Shown: positions 1 to 7,566, counted from the stretch's first letter. The stretch is 20,377 nucleotides of DNA from Patescibacteria group bacterium (GCA_018818445.1 JAHISC010000051.1:1-20377), one strand, 5' to 3'. The notes: generated by a model not told the origin, from the letters alone. Numbers and translations are program-made.

Positions 1-25
1 GGGCGCACTCATAACTATTGCGTGT

Positions 26-178
26 ATGCCAAAAAGGACGTATCAGCCAAAGAAACGTCGGCGTGCAAAAGTTCATGGCTTCCGATCACGCATGAGCTCA
101 AAGAGCGGCCGAGCCGTATTGAAGCGCCGGCGTACTAGAGGACGTAAACGTCTCACTGTGAGCGCGCGACCTCGATAA
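26..178 (+). CDS. rpmH: 50S ribosomal protein L34
   Basis: A 50-residue, extremely basic protein beginning MPKRTYQPKKRRRAKVHGFR, the family signature of L34, with the expected GRAVLKRRRTRGRKRL segment toward the end. L34 is a small rRNA-binding protein of the large subunit. The full length is present; the family is normally 44-50 residues. It is too short for many ORF finders. The next plus-strand genes are rnpA and yidD, the classical order downstream of rpmH, and a hairpin with a T-run follows immediately. I see no Shine-Dalgarno in the 25 bases before the ATG. Identification is near certain. Confidence 0.97.
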   Translation: MPKRTYQPKKRRRAKVHGFRSRMSSKSGRAVLKRRRTRGRKRLTVSARPR

Positions 179-184
179 GAACAG

Positions 185-210
185 CGAAGGGAAACCTTCG
201 TTTTTCTTTT
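185..210 (+). terminator. Rho-independent terminator after rpmH
   Basis: Six-base stem CGAAGG (185-190) with loop GAAA and CCTTCG (195-200), followed by TTTTTCTTTT. It sits seven bases after the rpmH stop, so rpmH is probably mostly transcribed separately from rnpA. Confidence 0.85.
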
Positions 211-218
211 AGTTTTAG

Positions 219-258
219 GTTGTGGAGTTGTAGAGTTGTTTAGTGATATAGTGTTATT
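219..258 (+). repeat. Degenerate 8-bp tandem tract
   Basis: Five successive octamers each starting with GT: GTTGTGGA, GTTGTAGA, GTTGTTTA, GTGATATA, GTGTTATT. The periodicity decays to the right. It fills the rpmH-rnpA gap and has no coding potential. A TATAGT at 249-254 could be a -10 box for rnpA, but no matching -35 was found. Similar degenerate short tandem tracts occur at 17690 and 20011. Confidence 0.55.
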
Positions 259-308
259 AACAAAAAAATCAATAACTCAGTAACCCCACGCACTTAAAAA
301 CTCTAATT

Positions 309-647
309 ATGTTATCTCAAGAATATAGATTACGTCGTGATAAGGACTTCCAGCGAGTCTTTTCTAAAGGAAAAAGCGTTTTTGATAGCGCCTGTGGGGT
401 TAGATTTGATAAAAATAACAAGAAGAACTCAAGATTTGCGATTGTAGTTGGAACTAAAGTTCATAAAAGTGCAGTTAAGCGCAATAAAATTCGTCGGCAG
501 TACAGTGAAATCTTACGTTTAAGCCTAGAAATGATTAAACCCGGGTTTGATGTGATTTTATTGACCTCCAAGGCAGCGCTAGAGCTTGATTATGATGAAA
601 AACAGACAAGATTATTTAAGGTTTTCAAAAAAGCCGGACTTTTGTGA
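309..647 (+). CDS. rnpA: Ribonuclease P protein component
   Basis: A 112-residue protein with the RnpA fold signature: N-terminal LRRDKDFQRVFSKGKS, then the strand FAIVVGTKVHKSAVKRN and the conserved basic RNR-type helix at about residues 57-66 (KRNKIRRQYSE). RnpA binds the catalytic RNase P RNA and assists 5' maturation of tRNA precursors. Length is typical. The stop overlaps the GTG start of yidD by four bases, implying translational coupling. No Shine-Dalgarno is obvious before the ATG. The catalytic RNA (rnpB) was not recognised in this window. Confidence 0.95.
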   Translation: MLSQEYRLRRDKDFQRVFSKGKSVFDSACGVRFDKNNKKNSRFAIVVGTKVHKSAVKRNKIRRQYSEILRLSLEMIKPGFDVILLTSKAALELDYDEKQTRLFKVFKKAGLL

Positions 648-898
648 GTAAGCTAGTAAAAATAGTCAGAAATATTGCAATTTTTCCAATTTTTTTGTAC
701 CAAAAAACACTTTCCTTTGATCATGGCCCCTTGAAAATACTATATCCATATGGTTATTGCCGTTTTCATCCGACTTGCAGTGAGTATGCAAAGCAGTCGA
801 TTATCAAAAAAGGCATTATCCTTGGTTCAATTTTGGGTATTTGGCGTGTTTTACGATGTAATCCATGGAGTAAAGGTGGCGTAGACCAGGTGGAATGA
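644..898 (+). CDS. yidD: Membrane protein insertion efficiency factor YidD
   Basis: An 84-residue protein with the YidD/DUF37 pattern: an N-terminal amphipathic or hydrophobic helix (about residues 8-20, NIAIFPIFLYQKTLS), then CRFHPTCSEYAKQSI with its paired conserved cysteines and the C-terminal LRCNPWSKGGVDQV. The family is membrane-associated and thought to help YidC-dependent insertion. It starts with GTG overlapping the rnpA stop (GTGA), as in many genomes. The usual next gene, yidC, is absent; instead there is a hairpin and a gene on the opposite strand. Confidence 0.95.
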   Translation: MSKLVKIVRNIAIFPIFLYQKTLSFDHGPLKILYPYGYCRFHPTCSEYAKQSIIKKGIILGSILGIWRVLRCNPWSKGGVDQVE

Positions 899-919
899 AA
901 GTGTGTTGGGGCACATAAA

Positions 920-958
920 GAAAAGCACCCACCGAGACGAGCACGATGGGTGCTTTTC
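920..958 (-). terminator. Strong bidirectional terminator hairpin
   Basis: Perfect 12-bp stem GAAAAGCACCCA (920-931) with TGGGTGCTTTTC (947-958) and a 15-base GC-rich loop. On the minus strand it is followed by CTTTATG and terminates the 978-1388 gene; on the plus strand it lies 22 bases past yidD and could serve that operon too. Confidence 0.85.
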
Positions 959-977
959 GGTGGGGCGAGGTTGTGGG

Positions 978-1388
978 CTAGGCCAGGGCGATGGTGCCCT
1001 CGGGCAGCCGCTCGGCGTAGTTCTCGAGTGGCGTTGGGTTGCTCATGTGCAACCAAATTTCGTTGAAGGTGAAATCGCCTTGGAGGTGGTCAGCCGCACG
1101 TAGAGCGATGAGGATTTCCTCGAATGTCGAGTAGAGGTCCTCGTCGTCATTCATCTCTGAGAAGGTGAGCAGACTCCCCTCCTCGAAGCACCAGCGGTAG
1201 CTGATGACCACGTTGCCGCGACCATCAGTGCCGAAGGCGGCGACCAGGCCATCTTCGAAGACGAGGGCGAATCGTTCTTCGGAGTTCTCATCATCGTAGA
1301 GCGTGGTTGGTTCTGCACTCAGCGGCTTGGACTTGAGGATTGGCAGGTACTCGCAGAGAGTCTCTACGAGCGGATTGAGGTAGGACAT
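978..1388 (-). CDS. GC-rich orphan gene, unknown acidic protein
   Basis: A 136-residue acidic protein that I do not recognise. It begins MSYLNPLVETLCEYLPILKS and ends LPEGTIALA. No signal peptide, membrane segment or familiar motif is seen. The start at 1388 is chosen over an in-frame ATG farther upstream because GAGGAG sits eight bases before it, and because the promoter at 1440-1468 lies between the two. The codons are GC-rich (about 52% GC counted over 1021-1140, against about 42% in a sampled stretch of hppA), and the strong Shine-Dalgarno contrasts with the neighbouring genes. It has its own promoter and terminator, making it a self-contained unit inserted after yidD. Transfer or a lineage-specific accessory gene is inferred. 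Confidence 0.75.
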   Translation of the reverse strand: MSYLNPLVETLCEYLPILKSKPLSAEPTTLYDDENSEERFALVFEDGLVAAFGTDGRGNVVISYRWCFEEGSLLTFSEMNDDEDLYSTFEEILIALRAADHLQGDFTFNEIWLHMSNPTPLENYAERLPEGTIALA

Positions 1389-1439
1389 TCTGGTCTCCTC
1401 GGCAGGGGTAATTGCAGATTTCGAAAGGAATGCCAGGAA

Positions 1440-1468
1440 AATGTATATTAAAAGTAGGCTTTTGTCAA
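1440..1468 (-). promoter_or_regulatory. Sigma-70-type promoter for the 978-1388 gene
   Basis: On the minus strand, TTGACA (1468-1463), a 17-bp spacer and TACATT (1445-1440). The -35 box lies inside the terminator stem-loop of the upstream DUF167 gene. The predicted leader is about 45 bases and ends in a strong Shine-Dalgarno. Confidence 0.8.
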
Positions 1469-1474
1469 GCCTAC
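1449..1474 (-). terminator. Terminator of the nfo-DUF167 pair
   Basis: Minus-strand stem GTAGGCTT (1474-1467), five-base loop, AAGCCTAC (1461-1454), then TTTTAATA. The DUF167 stop codon TAG is itself part of the stem. Confidence 0.85.
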
Positions 1475-1719
1475 TGGATAACCTCGAGATTTGTTTTGTC
1501 AGGTAACCGGATGTGTTTGACTCGACTGCCTTGCCCACGGACAATCTCTATCTGAGTTTTTGGAACATTTAATTCTTTGGCTAAAAATTTAACTAACTCT
1601 TGGTTAGCCTTACCATCAACCGGTGGAGCCTTAATAGCTATCACGACGGTTCCTCGATCTTTCCAAGCAACGATTTTTGATTCGTGTGCGTTTGGTTTAA
1701 CTTCAACAGTCAGAATCAT
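1471..1719 (-). CDS. DUF167 (YggU-type) family protein
   Basis: An 82-residue protein matching the UPF0235/DUF167 family: first strand MILTVEVKPNAHESKI, the central signature APPVDGKANQELVKFLAKEL (about residues 31-50), and GQGSRVKHIRL near the end. Length is typical. The family fold is known but the function is not established. It starts three bases after the nfo stop and so is surely co-transcribed and probably translationally coupled with it. The terminator begins within its stop codon. Confidence 0.9.
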   Translation of the reverse strand: MILTVEVKPNAHESKIVAWKDRGTVVIAIKAPPVDGKANQELVKFLAKELNVPKTQIEIVRGQGSRVKHIRLPDKTNLEVIQ

Positions 1720-1722
1720 AAC

Positions 1723-2571
1723 CTATTTGCGGAAAGATTTTATCAGCTTCATATCTCGTAGTCGTGGATTGATTTTTTTACTATCATCATGCGGTGTTTC
1801 CAGGATTAAGTCGATTTTTTGTAGCTTTGGATGCTTTACTATTTGCCGGAAGCCCTCCTCACCAATCAATCCTTTACCTAAATGTTCGTGACGATCGCGC
1901 TTAGCGCCAAGCCCAATCATAGAATCATTGCAATGGCTAACAACTAATTTTTTTAAACCAATAATTTTATCAAATTGTTGGAAAGTTTTGTTAACAGCTT
2001 CTTTGGAACGTAGATCATACCCGCTCGCAAAAGCATGTTGCGTATCAAAACAAACACCAATTTCCTTGCCGCGCTTAGCGCCAGCGATAAACGCAGCGAT
2101 CTCCTCGAAGCTATCACCCATAATTTCTCCAGCACCGGCAGAAATTTCAATTAGAAGTTGACATGACCCTTGGTAGCCTGCCAAAATTTTATTCAAACCG
2201 TCTATAACCATCTCAATTCCCTTTTCTCGGCCAACATCTTTAGCAGAACCAGGGTGAAACATCATTGCTCTACAACCAAGTAGACTGCCACGTTCCAATT
2301 CTTGGCGCAGAATACTAATGGAGCCATGCCTTATGCGTGCTACGCCCGAAGCTAAGTTAATAAAATATGGCGCATGAATATAGACATCCTGAATTTTGTT
2401 GTCTAGCATGGCCTGTTTGAATTTTTTTTGTTCTTCCTTAGTTATTTCTCGTGGTTTACCGCCTTGAGGAGGTCGCGAAAAAATTTGAATAACTTCGCAG
2501 CCGAGTTTTTTTCCATTTTCTCCTGCGTGCCAAAGTCCGCCAGCTGCAGAAACATGTGCTCCAAATCTCAT
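1723..2571 (-). CDS. nfo: Endonuclease IV (AP endonuclease)
   Basis: A 282-residue TIM-barrel endonuclease IV, the usual family length. It cleaves 5' of abasic sites in base excision repair with three metal ions. All family metal-ligand motifs are visible: H66 (IHAPYFINLAS), H106 (MFHPGS), E142 (LIEISAGAG), D176 and H179 (CFDTQHAFASGYD), H213 (VSHCNDS), D226 and H228 (DRHEHLGKG) and E258 (LETP). The start MRFGAHVSAAGG is the canonical N-terminus. No Shine-Dalgarno precedes it. It is the first gene of a two-gene unit with the DUF167 protein. Confidence 0.96.
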   Translation of the reverse strand: MRFGAHVSAAGGLWHAGENGKKLGCEVIQIFSRPPQGGKPREITKEEQKKFKQAMLDNKIQDVYIHAPYFINLASGVARIRHGSISILRQELERGSLLGCRAMMFHPGSAKDVGREKGIEMVIDGLNKILAGYQGSCQLLIEISAGAGEIMGDSFEEIAAFIAGAKRGKEIGVCFDTQHAFASGYDLRSKEAVNKTFQQFDKIIGLKKLVVSHCNDSMIGLGAKRDRHEHLGKGLIGEEGFRQIVKHPKLQKIDLILETPHDDSKKINPRLRDMKLIKSFRK

Positions 2572-2616
2572 AATGTATTAAGAGTAACATGAGGTGGCTG
2601 AAAATAAAATAGAATC

Positions 2617-2674
2617 AAAAAAGTCGCTCCAGGAAAGACTAAACTTTGGTGTTTCTAGGGGGCGGTCTTTTTTT
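2617..2674 (-). terminator. Second, imperfect hairpin downstream of tig
   Basis: A long imperfect stem-loop: AAAAAG-TCGCTCC (2617-2629) opposite GGGGGCGGTCTTTTT (2659-2673), with one bulge and a mismatch, and T or A runs on both sides. On the minus strand it is followed by CTTTTTTGATTC. It may back up the tig terminator, or belong to the nfo leader, since nfo starts 46 bases further on. Confidence 0.5.
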
Positions 2675-2714
2675 ATAAAACAAAATCACCATGCTTTTCG
2701 CTTAGTGATTTTGT
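2672..2714 (-). terminator. Terminator of tig
   Basis: Perfect 10-bp inverted repeat ACAAAATCAC (2680-2689) and GTGATTTTGT (2705-2714), eight bases past the tig stop; on the minus strand it is followed by TTTATAAAAAAA. Confidence 0.7.
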
Positions 2715-2721
2715 GAACTGA

Positions 2722-4008
2722 CTATTTTACAATTTTACTCTTTAAGAAATCGATTGCTTTTCTATTACGCATCTGGTGCTCAACATAATCGCGATACTCT
2801 GGCGCGAAGATCTGCTTTTTTACTTTTTCATCTTCGTACTGCGCAGCAATTTTGTCTAGTTCTTCATCAACTTCTTTTGGTTCAACCGAGATACTTTCTT
2901 TATTTGCCACCTCTTTAAGCAAGATCCCAACCTCGACTCGTCGAAGAGCCGCTGGAGTAAAGTCTAACTTTAGTTCTGGCACAGTTTTCCCCAACTGCTT
3001 GAGATATTCATCAAACTCTAGTCCACGCTGACCGATATTGTGTCTAAGCTCGTGCAGCATTTTTTCAATTTCTTGGTTGACTAGAAGATCTGAGATTTTT
3101 TCGAACTTTGTTTTCTCAGCAATTTTGTCTAAGACTTCCTTGTCTTGGCGCATCGTCTCTTCCACTTCGTTTTCACGAGATAAATTTTCGATCAATTTTG
3201 TTTCTAAATCTGCTTTATCTTTTAGTCCTAGTTTTTTAGCAAACTCGTCGTCGATAGTTGGTGTTTCGAGTTTAAAAATTTCTTTTATTTCCACTATAAA
3301 TTCAACATCTGTACCAGCTAAATGTTTTTGGTAATGGTCTTTTGGAAATTTAAGAGTAAATGTCTTGGTTTCGCCTTCTTTTGATCCGATAATTTGATCG
3401 AGAAAACCTTCGATGTAATAAGTCTCGGCTGTATAAATACCATGGTCTTGTCCTTCTCCGCCTTCCAATACAACACCATCTTTTTTCATGGTCAGATTTA
3501 CAACGACTTTATCTCCGGACTCCAAAATTTCTCCGGCTGGTTTTCTGGTTTCCTTGGTTTGCATCGAAGTTAAGTCCTTTTTTGCCTGTTCAATTAGTTC
3601 CTGACTTGGTTTGGTGTCTTTTTTCTCAACCTGTAAAGATGAATAATCAGCCAACTCAGTTACATGGGGGTAAAGAGCGATTTCAACTTTGACTATCATG
3701 TCATTGCCTGGAGCCATTTTTTCTACATCAAAATATGGTTGACCAACAGTTTCCAAATCTTCCTCGAGCATGGCCTCTACGAAAGCTTTTCTAATGAGCT
3801 CCTCGGCCGCAGCTTCTAACAGCTTCATTTCGCCAACTCGTTGTTTAACAACATCATAAGGAGCTTTACCAGGTCTAAAACCTGGAATATTTGTTTCTTC
3901 TGCCAAGTGTTCAGCAGCATGTTTCATTCCTTCCTCAACTTCCGCTGCTGGGATGGTAATAATCATTTCTACTTTATTTTCTTCTTTTTTCTCGATTTTA
4001 TGTGGCAT
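2722..4008 (-). CDS. tig: Trigger factor, ribosome-associated chaperone
   Basis: A 428-residue trigger factor, close to the E. coli length. The N-terminal ribosome-binding domain contains GFRPGKAPYDVVKQRVG (about residues 43-59), the L23-docking signature. A central FKBP-type peptidyl-prolyl isomerase domain spans roughly 160-245 (GDKVVVNLTMKKDG to VEFIVEIKEI), and a helical C-terminal chaperone domain follows. It shields nascent chains at the exit tunnel. The start at 4008 (MPHKIEKKEENKVE) is chosen because the promoter lies at 4031-4059, so the longer frame beginning at 4074 starts upstream of the transcript. No Shine-Dalgarno. Monocistronic, with a terminator on each side. Confidence 0.95.
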   Translation of the reverse strand: MPHKIEKKEENKVEMIITIPAAEVEEGMKHAAEHLAEETNIPGFRPGKAPYDVVKQRVGEMKLLEAAAEELIRKAFVEAMLEEDLETVGQPYFDVEKMAPGNDMIVKVEIALYPHVTELADYSSLQVEKKDTKPSQELIEQAKKDLTSMQTKETRKPAGEILESGDKVVVNLTMKKDGVVLEGGEGQDHGIYTAETYYIEGFLDQIIGSKEGETKTFTLKFPKDHYQKHLAGTDVEFIVEIKEIFKLETPTIDDEFAKKLGLKDKADLETKLIENLSRENEVEETMRQDKEVLDKIAEKTKFEKISDLLVNQEIEKMLHELRHNIGQRGLEFDEYLKQLGKTVPELKLDFTPAALRRVEVGILLKEVANKESISVEPKEVDEELDKIAAQYEDEKVKKQIFAPEYRDYVEHQMRNRKAIDFLKSKIVK

Positions 4009-4030
4009 AGTGATTTTAAGTAATGCTGGG

Positions 4031-4059
4031 AGTGTAGGGTAAACAGATGATTCTGTCAA
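4031..4059 (-). promoter_or_regulatory. Promoter of tig
   Basis: On the minus strand, TTGACA (4059-4054), a 17-bp spacer and TACACT (4036-4031). The -35 box directly abuts the hppA terminator hairpin. The predicted leader is about 20 bases. Confidence 0.85.
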
Positions 4060-4092
4060 TACAAAAACCGCCATAACAGGCGATTTTTGTAT
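4059..4092 (-). terminator. Terminator of hppA
   Basis: Hairpin with ATACAAAAA (4059-4067) and TTTTTGTAT (4084-4092) outside and a CGCC/GGCG core inside. On the minus strand it ends GGCGGTTTTTGTAT, and the next four bases belong to the tig -35 box. Confidence 0.8.
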
Positions 4093-4097
4093 TTTTT

Positions 4098-6092
4098 TTA
4101 AACAATTAAGGCCACAATCAGTAAGGCGATAATGTTCATGATTTTGATCATTGGGTTAATCGCTGGACCAGCCGTATCTTTATATGGGTCACCAACTGTA
4201 TCACCAGTAATTGCAGCGTCGTGAGCGATTGATTTCTTTCCACCAAAGTTTCCTAATTCAATGTACTTTTTAGCATTATCCCAAGCACCACCGCCGGTAG
4301 TCATGGAAATAGCTAGGAAAATTCCAGTTACAATCGAACCCATCAAAAGTCCACCAAGTGCTTGAGGTCCTAGCAGAAGCCCAACTAGAATTGGGGCTGC
4401 AACAGGGAGCAAAGCTGGCAAAAGCATTTCAGAAAGAGCTGCTTTGGTAACAATGTCTACTGCTGCACCATAGTCAGGTTTACTAGTTCCTTCCATGATG
4501 CCAGGGATTTCTTTAAATTGTCGTCGAACTTCTTGTACAACTTTTCCTGCAGCCTTACCAACAGCTTCCATGGCATAAGATGAGAACAAGAATGGGATCA
4601 ATCCTCCAATAAGAAGGCCAGCCACGACATAGGGATTTTCCAAGGAGAATTCAAAGGCAACATTACCAACTCTTTCTAGCTCTTCGATATAACTAGCAAA
4701 TAGAACCATAGCTGCCAAACCAGCTGAACCAATCGCATAACCTTTGGTCACAGCCTTAGTAGTGTTACCAACTGCATCGAGTTTGTCAGTGATAACCCTA
4801 ACTTCTTCAGGCAGATTAGCCATTTCAGCAATTCCTCCAGCATTGTCTGTTATTGGGCCGTATGCGTCCATTGTTACAATAATGCCAGACAAAGAAAGCA
4901 TGGACATTACAGCCATAGCAATGCCGTAAATACCGGCGAGCTCAAAGGAGATTAGAATACCAGCCACAATAACCAAGACTGGCCAGGCAGTTGAGCGCAT
5001 TGAGAGAGCCAAACCGGCGATAATATTTGTTCCGTGTCCTGTTTGTGAACTCTCGGCAACTTTTTGTACGGGTTTGTATTCGGTTGAAGTGTAGTATTCG
5101 GTTATGACAAACAAGAGCGCAGTAATTCCTAGACCTACAATTAATGACCAATAGATCGACATTGAATCAATGCCTTCTACGCCACCTAATAGCCACTGAG
5201 TCAATGGATAAAAAGCTGCGGCTGAAATAAGACCAGTAGCAATCAACCCTTTGTAAAGAGCTGGCATAATGGCACCAGATTTTCCTAGTCGGATAAAAAG
5301 GCTACCAATAATTGAGGCGATAATTGCGACTGCTCCGATAGCGATCGGGTATTCGATGACAGCACTAATATTCCCGAATGTTAATGAACCCAAAAGCATG
5401 GCAGCTACCATAGTGACCGCATATGTCTCGAAAAGGTCAGCAGCCATACCAGCACAGTCACCAACATTGTCACCGACATTGTCTGCGATCACAGCTGGGT
5501 TGCGTGGATCATCTTCTGGGATTCCTGCTTCAACTTTTCCGACCAAGTCAGCACCAACATCAGCGGCCTTAGTGTAGATTCCTCCACCCAATCGAGCAAA
5601 GACTGAAATTAATGATCCTCCAAAGCTTAAGCCAATCAAAGCGTTGAGGTCATGAGTGATAAGGTAGAATCCAGTTACTCCCAAGAGTCCCAGAGCTACT
5701 ACAGCAAAGCCTGTGACCGAGCCACCTTTAACTGCAACATTAAGAGCTGCAGCTAAACCAGATTTTGCTGCTTCAGCAGTTCGGACATTGGCGCGGACAG
5801 AGACCAACATGCCAATATAGCCAGCTAGACCAGAGAGAACTGCACCGGTTAGGAAGCCAAAGGCAACGGTCCAAGATAGTAAAAAACCAAGAAGGAAAAA
5901 AACAACAGCACCAATGATTGCGATCATTCGGTACTGGCGAGCGAGGAAAGCGTTTGCTCCTTCTTGGATAGCAAGAGCGATTCCCTTCATCTTACCCTCT
6001 CCTGCAGGGCGTTTTATGACCCAGCTTATTAAAAAGCCGGTATAAGCAATTGCAGCAGCTGCTACAATCAAAGCAAGTTGTGTGACATCCAT
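4098..6092 (-). CDS. hppA: Membrane-bound proton-translocating pyrophosphatase, predicted K+-independent
   Basis: A 664-residue polytopic protein of the membrane pyrophosphatase family, which couples pyrophosphate hydrolysis to cation pumping. Substrate-site motifs are intact: DVGADLVGKVE (178-188) and the Asp-rich run from 194 to 212 (DDPRNPAVIADNVGDNVGD). In the segment GNTTKAVTKGYAIGS, Lys446 and Thr449 are at the positions that distinguish K+-independent from K+-dependent enzymes; family knowledge makes this a K+-independent H+ pump. The start MDVTQLALIV at 6092 is preferred because the ATG at 6119 lies inside the -10 box. It would help a fermentative cell recycle pyrophosphate into a proton gradient, which is an inference. 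Confidence 0.95.
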   Translation of the reverse strand: MDVTQLALIVAAAAIAYTGFLISWVIKRPAGEGKMKGIALAIQEGANAFLARQYRMIAIIGAVVFFLLGFLLSWTVAFGFLTGAVLSGLAGYIGMLVSVRANVRTAEAAKSGLAAALNVAVKGGSVTGFAVVALGLLGVTGFYLITHDLNALIGLSFGGSLISVFARLGGGIYTKAADVGADLVGKVEAGIPEDDPRNPAVIADNVGDNVGDCAGMAADLFETYAVTMVAAMLLGSLTFGNISAVIEYPIAIGAVAIIASIIGSLFIRLGKSGAIMPALYKGLIATGLISAAAFYPLTQWLLGGVEGIDSMSIYWSLIVGLGITALLFVITEYYTSTEYKPVQKVAESSQTGHGTNIIAGLALSMRSTAWPVLVIVAGILISFELAGIYGIAMAVMSMLSLSGIIVTMDAYGPITDNAGGIAEMANLPEEVRVITDKLDAVGNTTKAVTKGYAIGSAGLAAMVLFASYIEELERVGNVAFEFSLENPYVVAGLLIGGLIPFLFSSYAMEAVGKAAGKVVQEVRRQFKEIPGIMEGTSKPDYGAAVDIVTKAALSEMLLPALLPVAAPILVGLLLGPQALGGLLMGSIVTGIFLAISMTTGGGAWDNAKKYIELGNFGGKKSIAHDAAITGDTVGDPYKDTAGPAINPMIKIMNIIALLIVALIV

Positions 6093-6114
6093 AGTTTCAA
6101 TATTAAGTGAGATT

Positions 6115-6143
6115 ATCATAAGGGCGGAGTGGTTTTTTGTCAA
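6115..6143 (-). promoter_or_regulatory. Promoter of hppA
   Basis: On the minus strand, TTGACA (6143-6138), a 17-bp spacer and TATGAT (6120-6115). The predicted leader is only about 15-18 bases to the ATG at 6092, and no Shine-Dalgarno fits in it. Confidence 0.85.
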
Positions 6144-6172
6144 TAAAATCGGCATTATTCTTCAATTTTAGG

Positions 6173-6201
6173 TTGACAATTAGGTAAAATTTTAATATGC
6201 T
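6173..6201 (+). promoter_or_regulatory. Promoter of the LysM/M23 gene
   Basis: TTGACA (6173-6178), a 17-bp spacer and TATGCT (6196-6201). It is back to back with the hppA promoter. Transcription would start near 6208, only a few bases before the proposed TTG start codon, giving a nearly leaderless message. Confidence 0.85.
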
Positions 6202-6213
6202 GTATCTACAATA

Positions 6214-7557
6214 TTGAACTATATTTCAGACAATATTAAACAATTTATTGTTTCTTGGTCTTTGAAGGTTATCCGCCTTCTTGTTCGGCTAAAACCAACT
6301 TTTGCCAAGATAATTTCTAGCGCGTGGAATCCGTTTCGTAGGATTGGGCGCATTTTTGTTTCACTTGTTTTAGTTCCTATTTATAGAGGTTTCTTTTTCT
6401 TCCGTTCTGAAATTGGCAAAGCTTATCGGCCAGCTAAAAATAAGTTCATGCTTTTGGTGACAAACCGTTTCACCATTCACGTTGTTGTGGCTACGGTAGT
6501 AATAATAACTGGAGTTTTAAATTTTCAAACAACATCGGTTCGGGCTGAGACATTTGGCGAGAAGAGTTTGATGTATAAGCTTGTTTCTCATCAAGACGCT
6601 GCCTTTATAGATGAATACGCATTGGAAAGAGAAGAGCTCAATGTTGTTGCAGTCTCCTACAGGCAACCTGGTGTGCTTTCTCCTTCGTCGTTTGGAACTG
6701 GTTCGGCTGCCTTGGCTACAGCTATTGTGCCAATCACTGGCAGCGGCGCGGTTTCAGCTTTAACTTTTTCCGATTCCGCTGCCTCGATCGCGGCTAGAAC
6801 AGAATCAGAAATTTATACTGTTGAAGCTGGCGATACGATTTCCACCATTGCTGAAAAATTTGGCATTAGTATAACTACTTTGCTTTGGGCAAATAATCTA
6901 TCGGTGCGTTCTGTACTGAAACCTGGTAACGAGTTGACCATTTTGCCTGTGAGTGGTGTAGCTCATACGGTAAAGTCTGGTGATACCTTAAGCTCAATTG
7001 CTAAGAAATATGGGGCAGATTCAGAGGAGATTCTAGCCTTTAATAAACTAGCTAGTGCAAATGATTTAGCTGTTGGTGAGAGTTTGATTGTACCTGGCGG
7101 TGAAATTCAAGCGCCGGCTCCGGTTAGTCGTCCTATCGCTTCCGCTCCCTCGCAGCCGTCGTCTGGCTCTAGCTCGGCAGTTCAACCAAGCCCAGGAACT
7201 GGCACTATGGTTTGGCCATCTGACTTGCGTGCGATTACGCAGTACTTTGGTTGGAGTCACACAGGTCTCGATGTTGATTGTCATTATACAAACAACAACT
7301 ATGCTGCGGACGACGGTATTGTGCAGTACTCAGGTTGGAAAAATGGTTACGGTTATGTGGTTGAAATCAATCACGGCAACGGTATTGTAACTCGTTATGG
7401 TCACCACGCTTCGCTTTATGTTTCAGCTGGTCAGCAAGTTACGTCAGGGCAAGCGATTGGGCTTTGTGGTACAACAGGACGCTCAACTGGAACCCATCTT
7501 CACTTTGAAGTAATCGTGAACGGAAGTTATAAGAATCCGCTTGGGTATATTCGGTAA
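6214..7557 (+). CDS. Membrane-anchored LysM/M23 peptidoglycan endopeptidase
   Basis: A 447-residue envelope protein. A basic, amphipathic N-terminal part (1-85) is followed by one membrane segment (about 86-104, FTIHVVVATVVIITGVLNF), then extracytoplasmic LysM domains at about 200-246 (YTVEAGDTISTIAEKFG) and 250-295 (HTVKSGDTLSSIAKKYG), a Pro/Ser-rich linker (298-332) and a C-terminal M23 lysostaphin-like domain. The zinc site is intact: H349 and D353 (HTGLDVD), and HLHFE with H430; GHHAS (396-400) carries the additional active-site histidine. It likely cleaves peptide cross-links during growth or division. The start is uncertain: TTG at 6214 fits the promoter but would be nearly leaderless; TTG at 6262 is an alternative. 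Confidence 0.9.
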   Translation: MNYISDNIKQFIVSWSLKVIRLLVRLKPTFAKIISSAWNPFRRIGRIFVSLVLVPIYRGFFFFRSEIGKAYRPAKNKFMLLVTNRFTIHVVVATVVIITGVLNFQTTSVRAETFGEKSLMYKLVSHQDAAFIDEYALEREELNVVAVSYRQPGVLSPSSFGTGSAALATAIVPITGSGAVSALTFSDSAASIAARTESEIYTVEAGDTISTIAEKFGISITTLLWANNLSVRSVLKPGNELTILPVSGVAHTVKSGDTLSSIAKKYGADSEEILAFNKLASANDLAVGESLIVPGGEIQAPAPVSRPIASAPSQPSSGSSSAVQPSPGTGTMVWPSDLRAITQYFGWSHTGLDVDCHYTNNNYAADDGIVQYSGWKNGYGYVVEINHGNGIVTRYGHHASLYVSAGQQVTSGQAIGLCGTTGRSTGTHLHFEVIVNGSYKNPLGYIR

Positions 7558-7566
7558 GATAATAAT

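Noticed and set aside
903..1103. Plus-strand ORF over the first GC-rich cassette
   Set aside because: It runs through the terminator and antisense to a gene with its own promoter and Shine-Dalgarno; it has no start signal of its own.
4009..4074. Longer N-terminus for trigger factor (start at 4074)
   Set aside because: The consensus promoter at 4031-4059 lies inside it and the extra residues do not match the family N-terminus.
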